Shown: one piece after another, positions 14,780-20,421 of the stretch
Position numbering within the stretch: position 1 is the first letter of the stretch
How the letters are laid out: every line of letters starts with the position of its first letter
NCBI GenBank assembly: GCA_946619625.1
Contig: CAMOMF010000149.1
Coordinates: 1 to 20,862 of the forward strand
Length of the DNA stretch: 20,862 bases
Direction: 5' to 3'
Source: an uncultured Bacteroidales bacterium
GTDB taxonomy: Bacteria > Bacteroidota > Bacteroidia > Bacteroidales > Paludibacteraceae
Notes under the pieces: generated by a model
Seen by the model: the letters and a program-made list of their open reading frames with translations, nothing else
What the model was told of the DNA's origin: nothing
Databases searched by the model: none
Made by a program: the position numbers and the translations under genes

Positions 14780-16993
14780 CTATCCTTTCAAATCCCGTGC
14801 CAAAGTTGCCAACTTGACCGAAATTGTCAGTTTTGCCCAAGCACCTGGCTGCAGAACACCCCCGTAGTCATAGTAGTGACGGTTTGTCATGTTGGTGCAG
14901 TCCACCGCTACCTTGACAAACGGATGTTCCCAGTACAACTGTCCGTCAAGCAGCAGTACCGGGCTGAAACTTCGGACATTGCCGTCTGCATCGTTGTACT
15001 GCCCCTCGCGTTTCTGCCATGTCAGACTCCAGGAAGCACCGAACATACTATGCGGCAGATAGTAAATACCGTGCTCGATGCGTGCCACCAGTTTGTGCGA
15101 GAGGTAGTCCAGGTAACGCGAGCCGGACTTGTCCACATCAAGGTCGAGCCACGTGTAGGCATAGTTCACCTCGGCTGTACGCAGCCATTTGTTCATACGG
15201 TAGGCGACCGACGCCTCCACACCGATAGCACCCACACGGTTGTGGTTTTGTGCATGGTAGGGGCGCTTGGTGTCATCAGGTGTATAGACCCAATCAATGA
15301 TATCCCTTCCCCAACGATAATAGGCATGACCACTAACGAGCAGGAACCTTTCCTTCCCAAAATTCTTCTCATACTTGGTTCCTATCGATAGTGTCCATGC
15401 CTTTTCAGGTTTCAAGAGCGGGTTGCCCAACTGATTACCTGCGTTGTAGTATAGGTCGGTGAAAGTCGGGAGTCGCAGACTGCGGTTGGCGTTGATAAAT
15501 ACCGACGAATTGCGGGCGTAGGAATAACCAATGTTGGCGCAACCACTGATATTGTTGCCGAACATGTTGTTCCAATTGCCACTTACCCCCAATCCTGCAC
15601 TCAGGTCGCGCCAAACGAATGACTGTTCGGCAAAATAGTTGATGTTAAGGCGGTTCTTTCCTTTTACGAGGTCCAGCACTCTTACTTGGGAGAGCGGGAA
15701 ATCAGGCACATTGGGTACCTGCCCTGCGGGGTTGACGGTGTCGCCGAGGTTGGTGGAGTGGATATTCTCATTACGGAGTTCCAACCCGATGGTAGTCTTG
15801 CCTATCTGCGAGGCAAAAGAGCCTTTCAGCGAGGCGGCACTATTCTGCGCAAAGTGGAAATTGCCATACAGACGCTGCCCCCTGTGCCACTCGTACCGGT
15901 CGTAGTTGGCGCGATAAGATGCAGCGGCTTCCAGCCCCCATGCACCCCACTGATGAGCGTAGCGTGCTGCAGCGAACGCCGTGCGGGTGGCGTCAAACTG
16001 GTCCTGGCTGCCAAACCCGTAGAACATGCCGGCACCCGCGTCTTTGTACTGTGCACCAACCTGCACATCCAGCCCCTTGTAGCCGGTTTGCAAGTAGATA
16101 TTAGCCAGACGGAGGTCGGAATTGTCGAGACTTTTCTGCTCTTTCTCGGTGGGCGAGGGGGCATAATATCCATCGGCACGGGTATATTCCGCAGAAGCGT
16201 TGACGTACCAATGCTCCCCTCGCTGACGGGTGGCAACGGCGGGATTGACCAAACCGTTCATGCCGGCTGTAAGGCGCAAAGAAGTGGAGGGACTGCTGTC
16301 CTGCGGTGCCTTGGTTATAATGTTTATTGCCCCAGCAAAGGCGTTCAGTCCGAACAAATGCGCCGAGGTGCCTTGCAGTACCTCTATTCGCTCTATGAGG
16401 TCCACACTGACGGGCAGGTTGAGCGAATAGTGTCCGGTCTGTGCATCGGTAAGATTAACTCCGTTAATCATAACCAACACTTGATCGAAAGTGCCGCCAT
16501 GCATCGAGATGTCCGCCTGAGCTCCATTGGCACCGCGAGTACGTACATCCAGTCCGGGGAAGAAACGCAGTACGTCGGCGACGGTCTGTACGGGGAGGGC
16601 GGCTATTTGGTCGTGAGTGACGACACTGACAAGACGGTAGGACAGGGAGGTGACTTCAGCTTTATTAGCAACCACCTGCACCTCCTGAAGACTAAGTTGC
16701 CGGTGGATGGCAGCAGAACTTTCGTTCAAGCCCTCTCCTTCCAAGAGGGCGGGGGTGCTTCCTCCTGAGGGTGGGGAGTAAGAATCATCTTCTTCCCCAA
16801 TGGCAGGAATAGCGGTCAGTAGCAATAACATCAGTGCTACAGAACGACCAGCCTTGAGCATCTCCTTGTCTGCTACAAACAGTTTAACCGTTCCTATGGT
16901 CACTTCACGATGAAGAGAACAGAAGACCGAGTACGCCTTGCAAGCGAACTGACGGAAACGGAAAACCGATTTGTGATAAAAATTCTTTTTCAC
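14780..16993 (-). CDS. TonB-dependent outer-membrane receptor with an extended N-terminal signal region
   Basis: TonB-dependent receptor of 737 residues with a plug domain (about 100-235: VQTVADVLRFFPGLDVRTRGANGAQADISMHGG in outline, then VLVMINGVNLTDAQTGH and FGLNAFAGAINIITKAPQ) and a barrel ending SVKLATLARDLKG. The general pattern is BtuB-like, but the substrate is unknown and no cobalamin riboswitch is visible. The N-terminus is unusual: about 50 residues (FRFRQFACKAYSVFCSLHREV) precede the hydrophobic signal core at 51-66. I recall similar extensions on other Bacteroidales receptors of this type. The start is GTG at 16991-16993; starting at Met45 would remove the extension. It begins 10 bp after coaBC, so the two are likely co-transcribed. 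Confidence 0.9.
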   Translation of the reverse strand: MKKNFYHKSVFRFRQFACKAYSVFCSLHREVTIGTVKLFVADKEMLKAGRSVALMLLLLTAIPAIGEEDDSYSPPSGGSTPALLEGEGLNESSAAIHRQLSLQEVQVVANKAEVTSLSYRLVSVVTHDQIAALPVQTVADVLRFFPGLDVRTRGANGAQADISMHGGTFDQVLVMINGVNLTDAQTGHYSLNLPVSVDLIERIEVLQGTSAHLFGLNAFAGAINIITKAPQDSSPSTSLRLTAGMNGLVNPAVATRQRGEHWYVNASAEYTRADGYYAPSPTEKEQKSLDNSDLRLANIYLQTGYKGLDVQVGAQYKDAGAGMFYGFGSQDQFDATRTAFAAARYAHQWGAWGLEAAASYRANYDRYEWHRGQRLYGNFHFAQNSAASLKGSFASQIGKTTIGLELRNENIHSTNLGDTVNPAGQVPNVPDFPLSQVRVLDLVKGKNRLNINYFAEQSFVWRDLSAGLGVSGNWNNMFGNNISGCANIGYSYARNSSVFINANRSLRLPTFTDLYYNAGNQLGNPLLKPEKAWTLSIGTKYEKNFGKERFLLVSGHAYYRWGRDIIDWVYTPDDTKRPYHAQNHNRVGAIGVEASVAYRMNKWLRTAEVNYAYTWLDLDVDKSGSRYLDYLSHKLVARIEHGIYYLPHSMFGASWSLTWQKREGQYNDADGNVRSFSPVLLLDGQLYWEHPFVKVAVDCTNMTNRHYYDYGGVLQPGAWAKLTISVKLATLARDLKG

Positions 16994-17003
16994 AGACGAT
17001 TTA

Positions 17004-18218
17004 TCAAAGATTATTCAAAATATGTTTAGCTACGTCCGATTTGGACATTTTGGGTAGTTCGGTCTTGCGACCATCTGCTTGGTAGATAGTCACGACATTG
17101 GTGTCCACACCAAAAGCGGCACCCTCGTTACGGAGAGAGTTGAGGACTATCATATCCAAATGTTTTGCACGGAGTTTGGCAAGTGCATTCTCCTCTTCGT
17201 GGTCAGTTTCCAGTGCAAAACCCACCAAGGTTTGGTTGGGTCGTTTCTTTGCGCCGAGAGTAGCCGCGATATCAGGGTTCTCAAACAGTTTCAGTTGATA
17301 TTCCGCAGCCTCTTTTCCTTCCGGATTGGAGTTGGCGGAACGTTTGATTTTGTGGTCGGCTGTTTTTTCCGGCCTATAGTCCGCCACGGCAGCGCATAGT
17401 ATGGCAATGTCGGCATCGGGGAACAGTTGGACGGCAGCATCGTACATCTGCATGGCAGACACTATATTTACTACGCGCAGACGCGGGAGTGCGCGCGGGC
17501 GTAGCGTAGTCGGTCCAAGGATGAGTGTCACCTCCGCACCTCGCAAAGCCGCCTCTTCCGCCAAGGCAATCCCCATCTTGCCGGATGAGTAGTTGCTGAT
17601 AAAACGTACCGGGTCTATTTTCTCCTGCGTTGGCCCGGCAGTAATGAGTACACGCCTGCCCGCGAGGGTCTGTTCGGTTAAAAGGTGCTGAGCCGAGAGG
17701 AAAATTTGCTCCGGTTCCTGCATGCGTCCTTTGCCCGTGGTCCCGCATGCAAGGAACCCCTCATCGCAGGGGAGTACGGTGACATGGGGGAAAGAGTCAA
17801 GCGTTTGCAGGTTGTGTTGAAGTGCCGGGTGCGCGTACATTTTCTCGTTCATGGCTGGCGCCACCAGAACGGGGCAGGTCATGGCGAGGAATGTGGTAGT
17901 GAGCGCATCATCAGCGATGCCGTTCGCCATCTTGCCAATCACGTTCGCTGTCGCCGGCGCAATAATCATCAGGTCCGCCCAATCGGGCAGCGAGATATGT
18001 TCGGTGGAGTGGTCGTTGGTGGGGGCAAAGACATCAGAATAGACCTTGTTCCCTGAGAGTGTCTGCAAGGTCAAATCGGTGACGAAATGCAGCGCATTGG
18101 GGGTGGTAGTCACTTTCACCTCCGCACCTGCAGCACGCAGCATACGTATCAGCAGCGGCGTTTTATACGCTGCTATCCCGCCGCTGATTCCGACAACTAT
18201 ATGTTTTCCTTGCAACAA
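17004..18218 (-). CDS. coaBC: Bifunctional phosphopantothenoylcysteine decarboxylase / phosphopantothenate-cysteine ligase
   Basis: Two consecutive steps of coenzyme A synthesis in one 404-residue protein. The N-terminal flavoprotein decarboxylase (CoaC, about 1-185) has GISGGIAAYKT, a catalytic His in TEHISL (H74), PAMNEKM (N124) and the substrate flap FLACGTTGKGRM with Cys158. The C-terminal ligase (CoaB, about 186-404) has ITAGPTQEKIDPVRFISNYSSGKMG (in outline, 192-216) and AAVADYRPEKTADHKIK. The start is TTG at 18216-18218 (a second TTG follows directly); an in-frame TAG lies upstream and no ATG is available. It sits 45 bp after the omega-subunit gene, a neighbourhood common in Bacteroidales. 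Confidence 0.96.
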   Translation of the reverse strand: MLQGKHIVVGISGGIAAYKTPLLIRMLRAAGAEVKVTTTPNALHFVTDLTLQTLSGNKVYSDVFAPTNDHSTEHISLPDWADLMIIAPATANVIGKMANGIADDALTTTFLAMTCPVLVAPAMNEKMYAHPALQHNLQTLDSFPHVTVLPCDEGFLACGTTGKGRMQEPEQIFLSAQHLLTEQTLAGRRVLITAGPTQEKIDPVRFISNYSSGKMGIALAEEAALRGAEVTLILGPTTLRPRALPRLRVVNIVSAMQMYDAAVQLFPDADIAILCAAVADYRPEKTADHKIKRSANSNPEGKEAAEYQLKLFENPDIAATLGAKKRPNQTLVGFALETDHEEENALAKLRAKHLDMIVLNSLRNEGAAFGVDTNVVTIYQADGRKTELPKMSKSDVAKHILNNL

Positions 18219-18263
18219 TTTAGTAACTGACTATTTGACCATTTACAATTTACGATTATTTAC

Positions 18264-18605
18264 CTACTCTTCTTCGTCCAACGCGGCATCGCGTGAGCCG
18301 TTCTTGTACACCAGTTGATGTTCGATAAGTTCCTGCGTGGCGATAAGCGTCGGTTTGGGCAGGTTTTCGTAACTCTTGGAAATCTCTATCTGTTCTTTGT
18401 TCTCGAACATTTCCTCAATCCCATCCTGCGGGACAGAGAAGTCCTGCAACTTGGCATCGAGCTCTTTCTTCAGGGCGGCACCAATCTGGTTGGCGCGTTT
18501 GCCGAGAATAACTACGGTTTCATAGACATTGCCCACCTCTTCGGTCAGCGCATTCACGTCACGAGTGACGGTGTTATGCGGGGCATTTGTTTTCTTGTAA
18601 TCCAT
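18264..18605 (-). CDS. rpoZ: RNA polymerase omega subunit, Bacteroidetes Rpb6-like type
   Basis: Small RNA polymerase assembly subunit (omega/Rpb6 fold), 113 residues. NTVTRDVNALTEEVGNVYETVVILGKRANQI followed by ENKEQIEISKSYENLPKPTLIATQEL is the pattern of the Bacteroidetes family, longer than the proteobacterial form (in outline, residues 11-41 and 69-93). The acidic C-terminus (DEEE) is typical. It starts at ATG 18603-18605, preceded by an A/T-rich leader containing GTAAAT units and no Shine-Dalgarno sequence. It lies between bamD and coaBC, as in related genomes. Confidence 0.88.
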   Translation of the reverse strand: MDYKKTNAPHNTVTRDVNALTEEVGNVYETVVILGKRANQIGAALKKELDAKLQDFSVPQDGIEEMFENKEQIEISKSYENLPKPTLIATQELIEHQLVYKNGSRDAALDEEE

Positions 18606-18668
18606 TTTATATTTACGGTTTTATTATTTACACATTTCATCACTTGCTCATTTACCACACGCAGTGAT

Positions 18669-18759
18669 CGTCCGAGCCTGCGAGGAAAGCACTCCTGAAC
18701 TTCTGTACTCCTGCACGCGCAGCGAACGTCCGAGCCTGCGAGGAAAGAACTCCTGAACT
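18669..18759. repeat. 33-bp direct repeat, two copies 58 bp apart
   Basis: CGTCCGAGCCTGCGAGGAAA starts both copies (18669-18701 and 18727-18759). Each continues to ACTCCTGAACT, with a single mismatch over 33 bp. The bases just before them are also related (CGCAGTGATCG and CGCAGCGAACG). The repeat fills most of the gap between bamD and the omega gene and ends 10 bp after the bamD stop. A diverged copy lies in the opposite orientation at 19783-19819, on the other side of bamD. Confidence 0.8.
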
Positions 18760-18769
18760 CATTGTTCCT

Positions 18770-19648
18770 TTATTCCTCCTCCGATTTCAGCACCTTTTTG
18801 ATGTTCTTGAGCCAGGACTTGGCTTGGGACACATGCTTCGACTCGGGAAACTCGGTGACGAACGAGTAGTATTCGTCCTGCGCTTCGCGTGCACGCTCGT
18901 CCAGCAACGCAGCCGTGCTGTACACCATCTGCTGGTACTTGGCGGCAAAAATAAGCCAACAGAACTCCTCAGTGTAAGGGCTGGCAGGATATTTCTTCAA
19001 GGCGTTCTTACTGACGGTTTCACAACTGACGTAGTTATTGCCCAAATATGTGCCCAGGTTGTAGTACAGTCTTGCTGATAGCAGCTCCTTGTACGCCAAC
19101 TTGTCGTACATCTCCTGACGCTCGCTGTATGCCTGCTGTGCGTAACTGCTCTCAGGGAACAACTCGATAAACTGAGTGTAGTACTCAATGGCGGTATGCG
19201 TCTGCTTCTGGTCCAGTCGAGCATCCGGCGAGTCCATGTAGTACGCATGCGCCACCATGAAACGCGCCTCCATGTTGTTCTTACCTTTAGGATAAGAGCG
19301 CGTGTAGGCTTCGTAATACTCCGCGGCAGAGTCGTACACTTTTTGTCCCATGTAACAACGTGCAAGGTAGATCAACACATCCTCCGAACGTTCTGTTCCT
19401 CGGAAATAAGAGGTCACATCGTCCAGAAGCGTCTGCGCCTTCACGTACTCGCCCGCGTTGAAATACTCGATCGCCTTGTTGTACTTAAACTCAGGGTCCG
19501 TAGATTTCAACACTTTCTGGTACTCACCGCAACCGGCAAGCACCAACATCAGGAGGGTTAGTATGCACACAATGTGACCGTACCCCTTGTGGGTAAAGTA
19601 CACGAAGTGATCGTACCCCTTGTGGGTTAAGAACGCCTTTTTACGCAT
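18770..19648 (-). CDS. bamD: BamD-like outer-membrane assembly lipoprotein (TPR)
   Basis: Lipoprotein of the BAM complex, which inserts beta-barrel proteins in the outer membrane; it is anchored to the inner leaflet. Of 292 residues, the lipobox LAGC ends at Cys40. About 50-285 form tetratricopeptide-like helical repeats, including AIEYFNAGEYVKAQTLLDDV, DVLIYLARCYMGQKVYDSAA and FPESSYAQQAYSERQ. The N-terminal region is unusually long and holds an 11-residue duplication (THKGYDHFVYF, THKGYGHIVCI) encoded by a 33-bp repeat. I start at ATG 19646-19648: the longer open frame would begin at a TTG at 19667-19669 inside the -7 box of the predicted promoter. The 5' leader would then be only about 12 nt. 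It heads the minus-strand operon rpoZ-coaBC-TonB receptor-htrA. Confidence 0.92.
   Translation of the reverse strand: MRKKAFLTHKGYDHFVYFTHKGYGHIVCILTLLMLVLAGCGEYQKVLKSTDPEFKYNKAIEYFNAGEYVKAQTLLDDVTSYFRGTERSEDVLIYLARCYMGQKVYDSAAEYYEAYTRSYPKGKNNMEARFMVAHAYYMDSPDARLDQKQTHTAIEYYTQFIELFPESSYAQQAYSERQEMYDKLAYKELLSARLYYNLGTYLGNNYVSCETVSKNALKKYPASPYTEEFCWLIFAAKYQQMVYSTAALLDERAREAQDEYYSFVTEFPESKHVSQAKSWLKNIKKVLKSEEE
19574..19631. repeat. 33-bp in-frame repeat in the bamD signal region (element pair A)
   Basis: GTGACCGTACCCCTTGTGGG (19574-19593, then TAAAG) and GTGATCGTACCCCTTGTGGG (19607-19626, then TTAAG) are two copies 33 bp apart. Each contains the near-palindrome ACCCC-TTGT-GGGT. The spacing of eleven codons keeps the bamD frame open. 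A diverged copy of the whole pair lies at 20003-20061 in non-coding DNA. Confidence 0.85.
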
Positions 19649-19666
19649 TTTACAAATTTTGGACTG

Positions 19667-19698
19667 CAAAGTTACTGCTTTTTTTTGACATGTGCAAG
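19667..19698 (-). promoter_or_regulatory. Promoter of bamD and its operon
   Basis: On the minus strand, CTTG (19695-19698), 20 nt, then TAACTTTG (19667-19674). This is one mismatch from the Bacteroidetes consensus. Transcription would start near 19660, 12 nt before the bamD ATG. The core and its flanks are nearly identical to the tRNA-Cys promoter at 20196-20231. Confidence 0.7.
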
Positions 19699-19782
19699 TC
19701 TTTTGTACTTAAATTTCAAAAAAAAGCAAAAAAAGATGCATTTTCCGCGGGAAACGAGCCTTTTTAGGACTTGAAACACCTT

Positions 19783-19819
19783 CTTTCCTGCGCTTCGCAC
19801 CGTACGATCACTGCGTGTG
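19783..19819. repeat. Diverged, inverted copy of the bamD-downstream repeat
   Basis: CTTTCCT (19783-19789) followed by ACGATCACTGCGTGTG (19804-19819). The last 16 bp are the exact reverse complement of 18656-18671, and CTTTCCT matches the reverse complement of AGGAAAG in the 33-bp repeat. The two sites flank bamD in opposite orientation about 1.1 kb apart. Confidence 0.65.
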
Positions 19820-19879
19820 CTTTCCTGCACGAGGGAGGAGTCTGAAATTATATTCTTTGCTCCTTTTTTTGTTTAACAT

Positions 19880-19956
19880 TTTGCTTACGGTCTCCTTACC
19901 CTCTCCTTACCTTCTCCTTACCCTCTCCTTACCTTCTCTTTACCTTCTCCTTACAG
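19880..19956. repeat. 11-bp minisatellite of seven units
   Basis: A degenerate first unit (TTTGCTTACGG) is followed by TCTCCTTACCC, TCTCCTTACCT, the same two again, TCTCTTTACCT and TCTCCTTACAG. Alternation of the last base gives a 22-bp higher-order period, the same organisation as the 11-bp array at 5590. On the minus strand the units are purine-rich (GGTAAGGAGA). Confidence 0.9.
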
Positions 19957-20002
19957 TGAGCAAATTTTCCGCACATATAGTGCTCGTCCACACTGCGATG
20001 CA

Positions 20003-20061
20003 GACCGTACCCCTTGTCGGTAAAGCACAGCGCAGCAGATCGCACCCCGCAAGGGGTAAAG
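20003..20061. repeat. Second copy of the palindromic repeat pair found in bamD
   Basis: GACCGTACCCCTTGTCGGTA (20003-20022, then AAG) matches 22 of 23 bases of 19576-19598. GATCGCACCCCGCAAGGGGT (20038-20057, then AAAG) aligns with the second bamD copy at 19609, with its palindrome restored to ACCCC-GCAA-GGGGT. The spacing is 35 bp here and 33 bp in bamD, so the pair appears to have moved or duplicated as a unit. Confidence 0.8.
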
Positions 20062-20195
20062 ACATGTGAAAATGAGAAAATGCAAAAATGATTACATGAT
20101 TTCCCCTTTTCATTCGAGGAAACTGCATCGAAAGCGTCAGAGAATGGCAAAAAAGGGCAAAAATGCAGCAATAAGTACATTTTTTTTGCAAAAAG

Positions 20196-20227
20196 TTTGG
20201 TCATGTCAAAAAAAAGCAGTACCTTTG
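20196..20227 (+). promoter_or_regulatory. Promoter of tRNA-Cys
   Basis: TTTG (20196-20199), 20 nt, TACCTTTG (20220-20227): an exact match to the Bacteroidetes consensus, preceded by a T tract. Transcription would start near 20234, about 66 nt before the tRNA. Confidence 0.75.
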
Positions 20228-20247
20228 CAGTCGCTTTGACGAAAAGT

Positions 20248-20289
20248 ACCCCAATTGGGGTCCCCGACTCGGCTTTGCCATGGTGGGGA
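20248..20289 (+). promoter_or_regulatory. Two adjacent hairpins in the tRNA-Cys leader
   Basis: ACCCCAATTGGGGT (20248-20261) is a perfect palindrome. It is followed at once by TCCCC (20261-20265) pairing with GGGGA (20285-20289) around an inner GGC-TTT-GCC. The four C4/G4 blocks allow alternative pairings. They lie in the transcribed leader, 10 bp before the mature tRNA, and could be processing signals or a regulatory switch. Confidence 0.5.
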
Positions 20290-20299
20290 GGAAAGCAAT

Positions 20300-20371
20300 G
20301 GTACCTTGGATGAGCGGTTTAGTCCCCGGTCTGCAAAACCGGTCAGTGCGGTTCGACTCCGCAAGGTACCT
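20300..20371 (+). tRNA. tRNA-Cys (anticodon GCA)
   Basis: 72 nt, cloverleaf complete. Acceptor GGTACCT pairs with AGGTACC (20364-20370) and the discriminator is T (U73), the usual identity base of tRNA-Cys. The D arm is GAT...GTC. The anticodon stem CCGGT/ACCGG carries the loop CTGCAAA. The T arm is TGCGG-TTCGACT-CCGCA. The 3' CCA is not encoded. Confidence 0.97.
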
Positions 20372-20374
20372 CTC

Positions 20375-20401
20375 AAAAAAATCACCGGGTGTGATTTTTT
20401 T
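20375..20401 (+). terminator. Rho-independent terminator after tRNA-Cys
   Basis: AAAAAAATCAC (20375-20385) and GTGATTTTTTT (20391-20401) form an 11-bp perfect stem with loop CGGGT and a terminal T tract, 3 bp after the tRNA. It separates the tRNA from sufB, which starts 21 bp later, and could work on both strands. Confidence 0.85.
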
Positions 20402-20421
20402 GTGTTTTATACACTTACCAC

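Larger units (their letters stand above)
19649..20299. other. Repeat-rich intergenic region between bamD and tRNA-Cys
   Basis: About 650 bp between the divergent bamD and tRNA-Cys genes. It holds the bamD promoter, a diverged copy of the 33-bp repeat, an 11-bp minisatellite, a second copy of the bamD palindromic repeat pair, the tRNA promoter and a leader with two hairpins. No protein-coding gene is supportable: open frames are short, made largely of repeats and without family resemblance. A 23-codon minus-strand frame (19808-19879) downstream of the minisatellite is the only one with a plausible leader. Confidence 0.7.

Noticed and set aside
15686..16768. Plus-strand open frame of 360 codons opposite the second TonB receptor
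   Set aside because: It is antisense to conserved plug and barrel sequence, with no recognisable domain or leader.
16994..17003. Cobalamin riboswitch before the BtuB-like receptor
   Set aside because: Only 10 bp separate it from coaBC, which leaves no room for a riboswitch leader.
19649..19669. bamD start at the TTG at 19669
   Set aside because: That TTG is part of the predicted -7 promoter element and would not be transcribed; ATG 19648 lies downstream of the expected start.
19808..19879. 23-codon minus-strand ORF (MLNKKRSKEYNF...) after the 11-bp array
   Set aside because: Too short, partly made of intergenic repeat sequence, no similarity recognised; kept only as a remark.
20234..20299. 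T-box riboswitch ahead of tRNA-Cys/sufB
   Set aside because: No specifier loop or TGGN antiterminator bulge is visible, and T-boxes are not expected in Bacteroidetes.
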